Shown in pieces: positions 1-12,757 of a DNA stretch of 64,000 bases. Position 1 is the first letter of the stretch, and every line of letters starts with the position of its first letter. The notes under the pieces are model-generated. The model did no database searches, had not been told where the DNA came from, and saw only the letters and a program-made list of their open reading frames with translations. The DNA comes from Schistocephalus solidus (taxonomy: Eukaryota > Platyhelminthes > Cestoda > Diphyllobothriidea > Diphyllobothriidae). Location of the stretch: assembly GCA_017591395.1 (NCBI GenBank), contig WEDG01003321.1:1-64000 (forward strand), in the 5' to 3' direction. The position numbers and the translations under genes are program-made.

Positions 1-304
1 CAGGCCATATTTAGCACATCGTCAGGCTTCTTGTAAAGTCTGGTTAAGGTGTCACTGTTTGAATTTAAACTAAAAAGGTCATATTTATAAGATAAAATAC
101 TGTTTACGCCTAATTATTGGGTACTGTGATGAACTGATTTTGGATGCTTTGTTTAAGTCACTCATTTAGACGCCATTTGTTTACTAAGCGAGTGCCGGCC
201 TGCCTTGTTGCTTGTACGACTGACTTATTGTTCACAAACCTGCTGATACTCAGGTACGTAATCCAGAGGGCTGGAGATGTTTTGTAATATAATTTGCTAC
301 CTCA
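1..304. other. unassigned sequence
   Basis: No coding or repeat signal that I can support. It lies just beyond the 3' tail of the minus-strand LINE that begins near position 305. Confidence 0.4.
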
Positions 305-447
305 TATTCATATTTATTTATTTATTGCCCCTTTACAGGCAAGGTCAAAAAACTATAAATACAGTAGACAGTCAAGCTGACAGTGAAAAAAGCTCCTGAT
401 CGTTGTTTCAGGTGTTTTTAGGAGAAAAACTGCAGCTTATTGAGTAA

Positions 448-1045
448 TTAAAGTTCAGGACAGGGAAGAATTGAAACAGGTGCCCGTTGAAGAACTTCTC
501 CATTCAGTGTTATGTATCTGGTATTCTGCACCAGCAGGTATGTCGGCGAGCGGCTGTTCGCTGTCGACTGAGAAATAAGCCGATTGAGGTCTGCAGAGCC
601 AGCAATATGGATCTCAGCATGAAGTCCGGCACAGGATTCCGAGTCCGTGAATGCCATCAGAAACGAAGACAGCTTCTACAGAGTCAGCACCTCAAAGTTT
701 TTGAAGGTGTCCTGAAATGTAGAAAACTAGTGACAGCTCGCGTAAACAAGGGATAGCTTGGCTAAATTTTGATACTTCTGGGTAGCTCTTTCCAGATTGC
801 TATAGCGTTTACCGAAAAAAACTGTCGGTATCTAACTGTGCGTGCCAAAGGAAGAAATAAAAATACATCTCGATGACTTGTGCGCCGGGAGTGGTCGAGC
901 TGCCTCAGAGATGTAAGGGTGTAAAAGTTTCAACTGTTTAAAAGTTTAACAGTAAAAATAGTCCCTTCTGTAATCTGCGAAGCCACAACGGGTCAAGGCT
1001 TATAAGCTCACAGCATTTTTGGTAGTGCAGGTTTCGGTGATCTGA
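448..1045 (-). pseudogene. LINE-A C-terminal region of the RT protein
   Basis: This stretch matches the intact minus-strand reading frame at 14872-15219, whose protein contains the WNKLPRSIK-type motif typical of the C-terminus of CR1/Jockey-like RT proteins. Here the frame is interrupted. The neighbouring short frame at 448-657 corresponds to 3' sequence also seen at 14679-14924. Confidence 0.6.
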
Positions 1046-1334
1046 ATAAAAAATTCTTTTGTAAAGAAGTTCTGGACTGATTCTATCTTCTTTCGTTCAC
1101 TAGCATGCAGGAGGCTAAATAGAAACGAGCAATATTCAAGACTTTGCCTGACAAACATTTTAAAGAGGCTGATTCTAATTTTGACGGTTTTAAAATTTCT
1201 GAGAATAAACCCAGTAGTTTAGCGTTCTTTCGAGACAATCAGGGTGCAGTGCTCTGACAGATTAAGACTACAAGAATATGATATGCCCAGATCCTTTATA
1301 ACTCCGGGCACATTTAGGTCGTGACCGTCTATGC

Positions 1335-1937
1335 TTAGGTGGGGTCTGATGGTTGTCGCCAATAATCATAACGGAGCACTTTTGCCAAGAAAGTGAGAGG
1401 CACCATGTGCGACACCACTGAGCGAAGACCTGAAGATCTTTTTAAGAGCTCAAGCACGATGTTGCGATCGACCGGTTTATATCGATAGGCGACTTTTAAG
1501 TCGTCAGCGTACATAAAGGGCCTACCATACAGAAAACCATCAGGAAAATCGTTGACAAAGATGCAAAATTGAAGCGGGTCAAGTACGCTGCCCTGAATGA
1601 CTCCACTCCTCACATGAGTGGGGTTGGAGATAACATCAGAAATATTAACCCGTTGTGCGCGAGCATTCAAATAGGAAAATGTTAAGTTCAGAAGATTGTT
1701 ACCTATGCCGAAGGAGGCAAGTTTCAGCAGTAGGAGATCATGGTCAACACGATCAAAAGCCTTAGTGAAATCGAAATAAACTCTGTAAATTGCAAAACCG
1801 CTGTCTCTAGATTGTAGGACATGATCAAATAAAGAGAGCTGACAAGTGTCACAAGACCCTTTTTCGAGAAACCGATGCGGAGCCGCATTAAGTAGGTTAT
1901 TCTCTGTTAGCTTACGCATCATCTTGTCTTTGATCAA
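1335..1937 (-). pseudogene. LINE-A reverse transcriptase, palm region
   Basis: A 200-residue open stretch. Visible RT motifs are FDFTKAFDRVDHDLLL (palm motif with the first catalytic Asp), SGVIQGSVLDPLQFCIFVND (motif B region) and MYADDLKVAY (the YADD catalytic motif). It lacks its N-terminal fingers, which continue in another frame at 2004-2327, so at least one frameshift separates them. The protein would reverse transcribe its own RNA at a nicked target. Confidence 0.85.
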
Positions 1938-2003
1938 GGTTTCTACGATATTCTAGACTGCTGGCAGTGTATTAATTGGCCTAAAGTCGTCAAATGACGT
2001 AGG

Positions 2004-2327
2004 TCAGCCGTGTTTGAGTATAGGAAGTATGTGCGATTCCTTCCATAAAATAGGGAAAATTTCACTTTCAAGAGCAATATCGAATATCTTATACAGAAGG
2101 GACGGAAATATATCGTTTGCATCCGCCTTTAGAACGCTGACTGGAACGCCATCTGATCCAGGACTGTAAGATTGACGAAAACGCCGAATGGCTACGGTCA
2201 CGTCCCAGAGGGTAAAAGAAATGGTTTCGAGGAAGTTACCGGTCCAAACCTGGATGTAAGGAAAAAAAGCGACAGTTTGTTCACTAAACATTCTAGAAAA
2301 GAAAGCATTGAAGCTATCAGCAGTCAA
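2004..2327 (-). pseudogene. LINE-A reverse transcriptase, N-terminal fingers
   Basis: Contains SPGSDGVPVSVLK followed by FPILWKESHILPILKHG, the conserved start of non-LTR RT domains (PGPDGIP and W..a.i.PIfKkG patterns). It immediately precedes the palm fragment at 1335-1937 on the minus strand and is separated from it by a frameshift or stop. Confidence 0.8.
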
Positions 2328-2426
2328 CCTAGCGTCAGCTTAAGGTTTTCCAAATGCTTCTCGAAGTACGGGTTGCTGTGTTATTCTCTGCGCTTTTACT
2401 GTGCGCGAAAAGAGATGTGCAAAATT

Positions 2427-2756
2427 TTACGAAGGGGTTTTGGCAAAGATAGTCTCATCAGCTAGTCGTTTTTCGGCAGACAGCCTCTTAGCCTTTTCGA
2501 AGATTTGTTGGATTAAGGGCAGGACGGGGGTTTCGTTTTGTAGATGAAAACGACGGGAGAGTCTACGCAGTCTACGGCGGAATGATAAAGGGAGGTAGAC
2601 TTCATCCTTGATATTAATTATTTTCTTACGGGGAACAAAACGAGAAATGAATGGGCCTAGAGTTTGGTACGAAGTATCAGTACAAACATTCACATCCGAG
2701 CATACAAAGAAGTTAGTAAAATCGTGGGAATTCATGTGTGTTAGCAATTCCGTCAT
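2427..2756 (-). pseudogene. LINE-A linker between endonuclease and RT
   Basis: Contains a basic stretch (VPRKKIINIKDEVYLPLSFR) of the kind that sits between EN and RT in CR1-like elements. It overlaps the endonuclease fragment by a few bases in another frame. No enzymatic motif of its own. Confidence 0.55.
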
Positions 2757-3226
2757 ATTTGCTGATCTGCAGTCACGGAAAAAGCTATATTTGTTGGAAA
2801 ACTTTCGGCAGCCTCTAGTTCTAGTGTAGAAAGAACTATAGTGTGATCAGAATTCCTAAGTGGATCTACAGGTGACACTGACAACGACTGGAAAACTCTA
2901 CAGAAACCATGATCAAGTATGTTTGATCCTTGGGTGGGAAAATCAACTACCTGGTCCCACATGCCTATATTTATGGCCTCAAGTAGGTCTTTGAACTTTG
3001 CAGGACCGGAAGTTGGAAACCAATGAACTTCAGGAAGATTGAACTCACCTGCAATCGAGCAGTACTTCAGATTTAAGTCAGCTGCGGCGTGCAATGCCTG
3101 CGAGTGAGAAAGATCGTAATCTTCGCTGGCATTGGTCGGGCTATAGACACTACCAACGAGTAAAGAGTAGTTATTTTTAGAACTGTTCGGAGCCAACAGC
3201 TCTCCTCTACCGCGGTAAATTGGCAA
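2753..3226 (-). pseudogene. LINE-A AP-type endonuclease, C-terminal half
   Basis: Shows VGSVYSPTNASEDYD (the VYRPP-like strand), IAGEFNLPEVHW (family GDFN motif, here with Glu in place of Asp) and NSDHTIVLSTLE (SDH active-site motif). The first part of the domain is missing or frameshifted toward 3.3 kb. The Asp-to-Glu change fits an inactive copy. Confidence 0.8.
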
Positions 3227-3360
3227 TAGTCCAACGGCAGAAATGTAAGTGTTTGCCTAAAATAGATACAGCTTCCTCCGCCACGGCCCTCGTGTCGATC
3301 ATTCCGAATGTAAGCGTAGCCTATAATAGAGAGTTCGGAGTCGGATACACAGGGTGCTAC

Positions 3361-4848
3361 CTATGTCTCTGTAACTTTTGACAATGTCCGGGCGGTGGAT
3401 GAAAACCAGAGTCTGGAGCAAAGGCATCTTATTAAGCAGAGATCTGGCATTGAGGACAAATTAATTTTAAGCGGGCACGTTTTCGGTTTCTGAAACGGGA
3501 CAGTTAGACTGTCAGAGTCACTGCCTTCGTCCAAAGAAATGCTCTTTTCACTTGAACTATCTGTCCGTTCCTCTTTAAAGATTTGCCTTGCCATTGGTCT
3601 TTATTGTTTCCAGTTCTATTATTAGCTGTTGAATTTTTATTCGCTCTTTAAGCCCATATTCCATTTGAAAAAATCTTCAGAATGCGGACCCCGTAGGGTT
3701 GATTTTCTCTGTAGCAGGAGCTGTGCCTGTGCTTCGTTTTCCAAGATGATTTTTAGAGGTTCTGGTCGAGGATTTGAATCGGGTGTTGATAGAGCCTTCC
3801 CTATTCTATATGCCTTGAGAATATGAATGGACTCGCCGTCCGTCAGCAGCGTTATTGCATACAATTGAAAGAGTTCCAAGTCATGTTTAACTCGCTCCTT
3901 ATGAATAATTGAAGCTGACTCCGGGACACCTTAAATGACTACATTCTGTTTTTGACTCAATCTAGGGCCCGTTTGTAACTCAGATCTTACAGCTGAGTGA
4001 GTACTGGTAACCAGGTCACTTGGTCCGATAGGTTCAGCTTAACCGGGAATTGGGCAGGCTGGAGGCAAATCTGTGTACGACTTGGTCTTCTTAAACCTTT
4101 TCCTCTTTGGCTTTACAAACTCACCAACCTCTTCAAAATCTCATGTTGGTGCAACGTCCTGCAGCGATGTAGCGCTAGGTTGTATGGCCAGATTATTGCT
4201 AATGCTGCCAGAGTTTAGCGATGATGGTGTGGAGCAATGACTTGATGGGACACCCTTTCGAACTAGTGAATCATCTTCTTGTTAACTGGGTTCGGTAAAG
4301 GCGATGGCTTTTATGCGTGTACTAGGTAAGCTGAAGAGGCTAAAGAAGCATACGAATTTTGTTTTGCGGTAGGTTTTTTACGGACAGGAGCTTTTTTAAC
4401 AGGTGTACAAGAAAAAGATTTTTTAAAGTTATCTATTTCTTGCCTTAGAATTGTCTTCCTCCTGCTCCATCCCTAAGAATTTGTGTAGTAGACTGAAACA
4501 GCCCATACAAGTTTCATCTTCGTAAGCTACATTAACTGAGCTTATTCTAATTTTTGCCCGTTTAGCAGGAGGTGAACAATTAGTAGAATAAGGATAGTTA
4601 CAACTACTCTCTGCTTGTCTATTAATTCGCTGACCAAAATCCTCTGCCAATATGGCCGGATGGTAAGAGGCGTCGATAGACGGTCCTACGTGATTTTGCG
4701 GTGCATGTGCTAAACTAGGTCGTGGACCAATTTTTCGTGGCAATACATTTAAGGCACCTGCGTTTTGCATACTTTTGGGGATACAGAGCCAATGCAAATG
4801 ATGTAAGAATTGCCGACAAATTAACAGAGAGTCAGTTAGGATATTCAA
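3361..4848 (-). pseudogene. LINE-A ORF1 remnants
   Basis: Three open stretches (3361-3594, 3637-3879, 4429-4848). The middle one contains ESIHILKAYRIGKAL and RPEPLKIILENEAQAQLLL, resembling the RRM-like domain of LINE ORF1 proteins, which bind the element's RNA. The outer ones are acidic/serine-rich and basic, and would be the flanking regions. The assignment comes from position 5' of the endonuclease and the RRM-like sequence. Confidence 0.5.
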
Positions 4849-4859
4849 AAATAAAGAAT

Positions 4860-5985
4860 ATGAAAATATAAGGACTCAGCCTTTGGTTTGAGCCCCTTCC
4901 GCGATTGAAAGCAGATGCAGGAAGCACACAGCCGGCGTGAGTTTCAGAAATCAGCGAAGATCGAGGCTAGCAATTCCAGTTGAGATCAATCCTGGTGCAG
5001 GGAAGAATCCTTAGCAGTAGAATTTTTTTTTTGTTTTTCAAGCCTCGGAATCCCTATGTCCAAGTCGCAATTTACGAACTCATAAGGAATATATAGACAA
5101 TTCTTTAATAATTTTCCAGCACCTTGTCTTCTCCACTGAGGTAGAGGCTAAAAACTCGTAGGCTCGAGGGACTTGAAATTCTCAACCAATTTCAAACGAC
5201 GTGCCAATATGCCTCTGGCGGAGTTTTGAAATTGAGCCGCCATCTTTTCTGCTCTCCATTCGCATGTGAATCCTCTTATATCTATGTCGGTTAGCCTATT
5301 TGACCCATTTTATACCGACTCTTAACCTTATTTTTTTGAACAACAAAAATGAGATCATCGGCGCACGACGCTGGCACCGTTCTGAAAGAAGTCCAATTTG
5401 GTCGATATTTTGAGACGCATTCAAAAATGATTCTTCGTGAGGATAATATGTGTATTCTTCGGCCATTTGTTTGCGATCTTCCTGTTTTGTGTGGCTTGTG
5501 TTCCAAACCTTATTCACAGTGAATGAAGGAAATTTTTTCCCGAGAGTTTTGGAATTTTACTTTCAAAATAAAGCGTAGCTCTCTCTCTCTCAACAATTTC
5601 ATGTTGAGTAACGTAGGCTCGAGTTAACTGCGAAACATTAGCATTAATGGGAGCTCCCATTTATCTAGGCCTCCAATTGAAGCAAATGACTGCTGTCCAT
5701 CAAAAGATATCGTGTTCATTTTAAGTTGTTGGGTAAGAAACTAATCAGTGACCATCTGAAGAAATTTCTGTCTAAAGTTCTTTTTTGATCGCATGCACTA
5801 CATAAGCTCCTAATCGATGTTTTTAATGTTGAAATCTACCAGGATTATAATTTTATAATTTATTTTTGGTTAGCGCCGGCCCGACACTGTCTCAACCAAA
5901 CATTAATAAAGATATAAAATTATGACAATGTGTACAGATAAAATGTACTAATATTTAATAATGTAGACAGAACTTGTCCTGTTAG
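4860..5985. other. unassigned sequence
   Basis: A-rich, non-coding-looking sequence with a short (CT)n run at about 5580. A minus-strand open stretch at 5291-5517 has no recognisable domain. I see nothing else to support. Confidence 0.4.
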
Positions 5986-7369
5986 GTTAACCGTTATCGA
6001 AGTTTTTAAGTTAATAAAGAAAAAAACTCCTATCTTGAAAATGGAGTCAGAATTCACTGGGCCTCCATTTTCAAAAGAGGGTAGGAGAAATAAACTACTT
6101 AGAAAAACAAGTAAAGGTAGTAGAGTAGGCTAATACTGCACTAGAGTTTCAGAATGAGATAATGAAACGTCGCTAGGGTTCGTTCTTGATCGCTATGGCG
6201 CGTGAAAACAAATCATGTGGAAAGGCGTCAGTGAACATGAGGCTTCAGTATCTTTGTATCCAGTATTGAATTCTGATGAAGGTAAGTATCCCACGAAACG
6301 GCAGAAGTTAAAACTGTGTACTTACGGATGACTTCATCTATTGAATGACTGGTGATATAAGGAGACATAATTGTTCATGGGGGAATTGAGGTAATGAAAA
6401 AAGTATTTTCTAGAGGACCCTTTGAATTCCCGATGGTCCTTACTCAGACTAATAGAAAAAGCTGCTCAGAAAATATGCGGAAAATAAGAGGTTAATATAA
6501 TCCGTGTTCAAATAAATGTGCAGTCTACGTTTCACTGCAGATAGTTTAGTTAACGACCCTATTTCAATTGGCAAGTTTTTCCAAAGAAAGCTTTACCTAG
6601 AAGCAAAGAATAGAGAGCGTTTACATGTGGAGGATGCAGGAAAGGTTTATTAAGTGAGAATTTCGAAGGTTATAAGGAAGGCTAACGGGGGTAATGACAG
6701 AAAGCTTGGGGAGAGTTGAACTATTATTAAGTCTAAAAATGAGACAAAAGCCTGCTTCCAGTCTCCTGACCCAAAGAAGTTTTTACTTCAGCAGCTGGCA
6801 TCTGGTTTAATAGGAAGTATTGGAAAGAGTAGTATACAGGAAGTTTTTATGAAATCTCTTTGGAAATCGTCTAATTTGAACTGCTAGAGTCGTCCTTTAA
6901 ACTGAAGAAAGGACAGAAATATTCAAGAATGGGAAGTACAACCATACGATAAAGTTTTAATTTAATTTCAGGAAGGAAGGAAGAAATTACTATAAATGAA
7001 GCCGCAAATCTGAACAGCTTTGGTCGTAATTCTATCGGCATAAGCGAAAGATCTAATTTATTGGTTTAGCTTAAACCCAAGTCCTTGCTGAAGGAACATT
7101 CAGTCAAAGGCCATCCTTTAAAAATAACAGGTTGCGGCAGCCGTACAGACCCAAAACTCATGTAGTGACACATAGAAGGTGAGAACTCCATTAGCCATGT
7201 GGAGCTCCACGCCGAAAGACCGTCCAAGTCTGAATTAATTTTTTCTAGTCATCGTTCGGCCGTGGAATTTGAAGGAATACACGCATTTGACGTTATCTGC
7301 ATAAATATAAGATTGAGAATGTTTAGCTATCGTTTAAATATCCTTTAGGTAAGTAATAACAACAAAGGA

Positions 7370-7620
7370 CATAATATGGTTCCTTGAAGGATACCACTCA
7401 CAATCGGGGTAGTACTTGAGTATGAGGACTTCACTAAAACTGTTTGTTTTCGATCAGCTAGGTATGATCTAATAAAGTCAGTAAGGGGACTACAAATTCC
7501 TGAAGCCTCTAGTTAAGCTAGAAGACGTCTATGAGGCACTTTATCGAATGTCTTACTAAGATCAAAAAATATAACTACTACAGATATATGCCAATAACGA
7601 AAGGAGGTTAGGTTGATTTA
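7370..7620 (-). pseudogene. LINE-B reverse transcriptase palm remnant
   Basis: Minus-strand translation gives FDLSKTFDKVPHRRLL, then FIRSYLADRKQTV and IVSGILQG, the A-to-B motif block of CR1/Jockey RT. It is interrupted by stops. The same block is seen in copy C of the tandem set at about 19200-19420. Confidence 0.75.
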
Positions 7621-7988
7621 GAAAAGACATGAGGCAGGTTTCACAAGAGCGGTCCGGTTAAAAGCCATGTTGTGATGATTTGAGAATTTGATTAGTTATG
7701 CAAAAATCCATGATTTGTTTTGCAATTACATTTTTTATGAGTTTTGCAAGAAAGGGCGTTTTATGTACACTGAAATAGTTGTGAATGTCAGAGCGGGAAC
7801 CTAATTTAAAAACTGGCATTATCAAAGACGTTTCCTATAATTGGAGAATTTACCGTATTCGAGAAATAATGAGAATAATTCGATTTTACAGGTGTAAAAT
7901 CTCTTAACTGTGTAATAAGTGAGTTTGGACTTTTATCAGTTCCAACCGATTGTGAATTTTGTAGGTAAACTATTTCTAGCTGAGTACA

Positions 7989-8324
7989 TTAAGGTGTGAA
8001 ATAAATGGTTGTTAGATGTGAATTTGACTTTAAAAGCAGAGGAATTGAGGGGGTGAGACTTGTTTCGATGGTAAAGTGGTTGGCATACAATGAATTTAAC
8101 AATTCTGCTTTGCCCAAATCCACTGTAATGAAATATTTGTTACAGTCAAGTAAAGGCGGAGTTACATTCAGACGCCAAGCCAATGACCGAACTTGGAAGA
8201 CTTGAGCAACAGATTTGGATGAAATGGCATCACTTAGTGCCCGAGACTCCCTATACCTATCTCGGGTGATCCTTATTTTATATCCTAATTCAAATATTTG
8301 TGCAATTCTTAAGTGAACTGACAA
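7989..8324 (-). pseudogene. LINE-B linker between endonuclease and RT
   Basis: An open stretch on the minus strand between EN and RT, containing ADLG-like text (VDLGKAELLNSLYANHF) that resembles the segment just before the RT fingers, where such elements have a K..AELLNxxFA pattern. No catalytic motif. Confidence 0.55.
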
Positions 8325-8538
8325 AGAACTTTAGACGGATCAATAAGCTGCTTACGTACATTTTTATCGCTGTTTTGGAAAACATTAGGAACATAAGAAG
8401 AGGTTGTATTGGAATAAATTATCTTAAGCGGGATAAAAGCCTGGATTTTTTGTGAGGCTCTGCAATAGCTCATCGAAAATTTTTGATCGTTGATTGAAAA
8501 TATGCTATGCCAATCTAGAGTACTTTCGAAATTATTTA

Positions 8539-9410
8539 TTAATTCATGGTTTGCGTCAGAAAATTCGAGGTTAATGCAGGAAGGGGGAATGGAAAACCAA
8601 AGTGAATTAATGCGTGATCACTTGTGAATAGATCACCATGGAAATTCATTAAGGGAAAATGGACATCACTCGTAAAAATTAAATTTAAAATGCTGTCTTT
8701 TCTAGTCATTGAACTAACCAACTGGGAAAAGTTTGAAAAGTTAATAGTATCGCTTAATTTCTGAAGTTTTGGCGGAGAGGAATGGGCCTACCAGTCCATG
8801 GCTGGCAGATTAAAATCGCCTACGATAATTTTGACATCACATTTAGTGCCAGCAACTTTTTCAAATAGTTCACAGAACACGCTCTCATTGCCAGAATAAC
8901 AGCCAATTGCCGTTTTTTTAGTGTGCAGGAGGATGACTGAAGCAAAGCATACATTTCAAGAAAGGGACGAAATGCTCAGCTGAAAAGGGAAATGTACAAA
9001 GGATGACTTAATTTAAAGATGGCAACCACCACCACGTTTTCAACGCGGTCTTGTCGGTACAAATTGAAATTATCTTTAGCATGCGTCGAGTCAGAAATAA
9101 GAGAGTTAGCGAAGGATTCATTGATGCACAGCACATCTGGATCAAGCTCAAAAGCTACTGTTTTAAGCTCAGCCATCTTATTGACAAACAATCTCGCATT
9201 GAGTGAAACTAGACTGAGCGTTTTCCTGATTTCGTTGCGAAGAAGAAAACTGGAGTAATGAAACATAAGGTGGGAAACAAAATTGCTCTGGTCTATAATT
9301 TGTCCAAATTTTAGCGTTAAAAGAGCTAAGATTATTGAACAATGGCATATTTGGATGGGAAACATGGAAGAGAAGGCTATATTTTTGCATAGAAAAGATA
9401 GAGGTGGCAT
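8539..9410 (-). pseudogene. LINE-B AP-type endonuclease
   Basis: The N-terminal part at 8976-9410 reads LVSLNARLFVNKMAELK...LDPDVLCINESF, equivalent to the family motif 1 (N..S...K...l) and catalytic ET/ES region. The C-terminal part at 8539-8721 has LNLIFTSD...FTSDHALIHF (SDH motif). The middle, about 8720-8970, is frameshifted but has coding-like sequence. Confidence 0.8.
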
Positions 9411-9999
9411 AGAAATGAGATTTTGAGGGAAATAAGAATAAATTGGTGGAAAACGTGCGTTTGAATAAGAAATAAATGATTTCGTAAAAAACTGTTAATA
9501 TAATGAGAAGACTTAATTTTTTGGGGATTTTGGAAACTTTTAGGGTTGGAAAAAATACTTACGTAAGCGTTCGCATCTGTTGTAGATGCTGATGTGTTAG
9601 CAAGTTTCCCATCAGTAATGACATAACTGATTTGGAAGCCAGGCTAAGCAAATGACTCAGATTTAATGTGAGTTTTCTTAGGTTTGCAAGATTTGACAGA
9701 TAGAGCAGGCGAGGTTTGCTTGGGAGGGGAAAGAATAGGGCGTTGTCACGATTTCAGTCGAACCAGGAACAAGTTGAACATGTGAAGATTCAAATGGAAT
9801 CAAAATTCCTGTTGACCTGGAAGGCCGTGGGCTTGCATTTGCTAGTTGGCCAACCTCCGACGTAAATTTTGGTATTGTAGATGCAGACCTAGGCTTCTGG
9901 TTTGCTAATGCGGGTTAAACCCGACGTTCCATTTGGGGTTTTATCTCTACAGATAAAAATCTTGTTTTTCTTCAAATTTTGAGCTGAGCGCTGATGCTT

Positions 10000-10690
10000 A
10001 GAGTAAATAATTTCCAATTAAATTGCAGAAAAAATTTTGACCAGAAGTGGCGGGTTTTTGCTAAGAGAAGGCAACCTTATATCACATAGGTTTATTAAAT
10101 AAGTTTATTTATTTGGCACTGCTTGGGCGCCGTCAATTCCTTAGAACACAGGAGAAACCTAAAACAAACTCCTTTTTTCATTTACCACTTTAGATTTGGT
10201 TTGTTTGTTTGCTTGAATAGCAGTGTTCGAAATGACGGGTTTGTTTTAAGTTAAAATAATATTTTCCAAGTTTTATTAATAGCAAAATTTGAAGTTAAAA
10301 CAGCTATAAAGAATGGGGATGAATTTATTAGGGTAAGAATGGCTAGAGTCAAGACTCCTCTGTTATTGACGTTCGAGAGTATTTATTCGACAGAGGTAGA
10401 AACGTCTGGGGTCGATTCGAAGGTATAGGAACTTCCAATCAGATGCTAGCGCAGTCGATTCCGGTGCAGCCAACCGGACACGTCGCCACCTCTCGGATAA
10501 GTCGCTAATTATCTATCGTCGCTTTCGTCGTTAAAACCACAACCGCCACCGTTTATCGTTATGTTTACATTCATTGCATTTGGATTTTTCGTTTCACATA
10601 TATTGTACGTATCGCCTGAATCTATCTCATATACATTTTGCTGTTGTAGCGATTACTTCGTTCATCTAAAATTCGTATCATTATATCGGA
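10000..10690. other. unassigned sequence
   Basis: A T-rich stretch with a CpG-richer patch at about 10370-10560. No frame or motif that I can support. Confidence 0.35.
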
Positions 10691-10691
10691 A

Positions 10692-10921
10692 ATGTCTGAG
10701 TCTTAAGAAGACGCAGCGTCGAAGGTTATCCTCATGAAGAAGGATACTGAGTTATATCCGCGACCTAGTAGTTCAGTTTCCTCCTTATCGCCGAATCAGC
10801 CGGACGCTTCAGGGTCTGCCGACTAATTCGACTTAGTCGACTGATTGCTGAAAAAGGTGAAAAAAGATAAGAGCAAGAAGAATTCAATGGTAAGAAAATT
10901 TCAATGCAGTCCTACATTCTT

Positions 10922-10952
<31 letters not shown>

Positions 10953-11649
10953 TGTTGATTATGTTTGATCTAGTTGTATGAAACAGCTAGTACCATTCGT
11001 TTCATAAAGCTGTATCAAAACCTAGGCATGTGGCTCGTTGCGCATTCGAATTACGTAGAGCGTAAATGATGTTAAAAACGGAAAATATATACTTCTAACA
11101 GACAGAGATAAAAAATAATACGTTTTGCAAGTTAGTTTTAAAGCAAATTGTTTAACAATCATAACATTATATATAGAAATAAAGAAGCTATCCCAAAACA
11201 TTTGAAAATGTACAATTATCATAAATATTTTTAATAAGTTTTAAGAATAGATAAAAAGCTGCTTTTTAGATAATGGGTATATAAATCATTTATTTGAGAG
11301 CCCTTGCGTATAGCCAGAAGATAGGTATTTATGAGTCTTGCAAGTGACTAACCACCAGCTATAGCTTTCCCATAAACAGATGATTAAATTCTTCATCTCT
11401 GTGTGCGTTGCAGGTCGTCGAAGGAAGTTCATAAAAGGACGTGAAATAAGTACTCGTTCTCGTGAAATGGCTATCGCCGTCATCAGAAGCGCACGCAAGT
11501 ATGTTTGGATTTGCAGCTTGACTTCTAGGTGCAGATGCGGCAGCTCATTGGGAGGACTGAGAATTGAAGTAGCTCTCGCCGATAGTAACCGACGCGTCGT
11601 AAAACGCGTAATTCGCGAAGTTGGCGTTATCAGAGCCCTTTCGGCTTGA
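10692..11649 (+). pseudogene. possible decayed two-exon host gene (very tentative)
   Basis: From 10692 an ATG frame gives serine- and lysine-rich, exon-like protein text broken by three stops, ending at a good-looking GTAAGA donor after 10889. A pyrimidine-rich acceptor (TTGCAG) ends at 11413. The sequence after it is unusually CpG-rich, with one frame open to 11649 and another frame that looks protein-like but has several stops. The phases of the two halves do not agree. No family is recognised, and it could be chance. Confidence 0.2.
10923..10951. repeat. (AC)n(AT)n microsatellite
   Basis: A short AC run passes directly into an AT run. Confidence 0.9.
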
Positions 11650-11999
11650 ATTCTATGTTAAAGAACTGAGTTGAAAAATGTCCTATCTTATTCAAAAATA
11701 GATATGTGGTATTATTTAACAGATATTGATTTTATTTTAAATTTAAGTAGGGTTCGACTATTTGTAATAGAACTTGACAGGGCATTCCATATTGTCGTGT
11801 ATCTTATAGAATAGAAGTTGGATCGTTGGGCCTTTTTGAATTTAGGAATTTTTATAATATTTTTCTAATTTATAGGGTCGTGGGGGCCTTTTTGATTTTT
11901 TAAGTCACTTTAAGTCACTTTTTTGAGTGAAGTAGGCTTTCGCCCTTGAGCTCCCTATTCACATGCAAAAATGTCAATAGTACAAACGTTTACAGTGAT

Positions 12000-12434
12000 C
12001 TATCTGACAAATGAAAATGTAGGGTCATCTATATGTGTGGGCCAGGCGCAACCTGCACTGTTTACACAATCTTCATTATATTGACAAAAGTTTCTCAGAA
12101 AATGAGTATCTAGTTTGAATTTAAATGTGTCAACAGTTTCTGAAAGGACCACCTCGTCAGGGAGTCCGTTCCATGTTTCAACGACCCTCTGCGAAAAGGC
12201 GTTCCGATGGACTTCCGTGTGGAAAGACTTCCTCTGCAGTTTAAAGGGATGACCCCGCAGATGTTCCGTACCAGCCAATTCGAAGAAGTCAGCAAATTCT
12301 AGGGCACAGTCACGGCCTCTGACAATCCGGTAGGTTTGAATGAGGCCACCGCGTAGTTGCCTGTAATTTAGAGGAAACAAATCAAGTTCAACCAGTCTGC
12401 CTTCATAAGGCAGATGACTTAGATTCTTGACCAT
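12000..12434 (-). pseudogene. LINE-C C-terminal region of the RT protein
   Basis: A 144-residue open stretch with LRGGLIQTYRIVRG (family pattern RGDLI.tYki..g) and VVETWNGLPDEVV followed by VDTFKFKLD, the canonical C-terminal tail of CR1/Jockey-like proteins. Confidence 0.8.
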
Positions 12435-12757
12435 CTTCGTAGCCCTCGCCTGCAGTCGTTCCAGCTGTAGATAATCCTTCTTAAACCACGGACGCCAGGC
12501 CTAGATGGCATATTCCAAGTGAGATCGAACAAATACCCCGTAGGTTTTTTGGAAGAGTTCCTTATAAATCTGCACAAATCCACGTCTGAGCGCAAATAAG
12601 ACCTGTGTAGCTGCCTTTAAACACTGTGAAGATGGTTTAAGAGAGGAGTTTATTAGAACACCGAGGTCCTTCTGTTCCTCAACATTTTAAAGGGGCTGCA
12701 CATTGAGAATGTATTGGTAGGAATCATCCTCCTCACTAGTCCTTCTGGTACGCAGTC

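Larger units (their letters stand above)
305..4850 (-). mobile_element. LINE-A: near full-length decayed CR1/Jockey-like retrotransposon
   Basis: Read on the minus strand, the order is ORF1-like remnants (4.85-3.4 kb), an APE endonuclease (3.3-2.75 kb), a linker, reverse transcriptase (2.3-1.3 kb), a C-terminal region (1.04-0.45 kb) and a 3' tail made of AAATA-type repeats at about 305-330. The last 700 bp recur almost unchanged at 14526-15210, which proves it is a dispersed repeat. Frames are broken several times, so it is inactive. The clade call rests on motif style and domain order. Confidence 0.8.
5990..9990 (-). mobile_element. LINE-B: decayed CR1/Jockey-like retrotransposon
   Basis: The 3' region (5990-6900) resembles the 3' part of the three tandem copies at 13.8-19 kb, for example an AGGACCCTTT block and sequence encoding the same C-terminal region. 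RT motifs follow at 7370-7600, a linker at 7989-8324 and an endonuclease at 8540-9410, all on the minus strand. A proline/serine-rich segment at about 9600-9950 could be the ORF1 side. Many stops and frameshifts. Confidence 0.75.
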
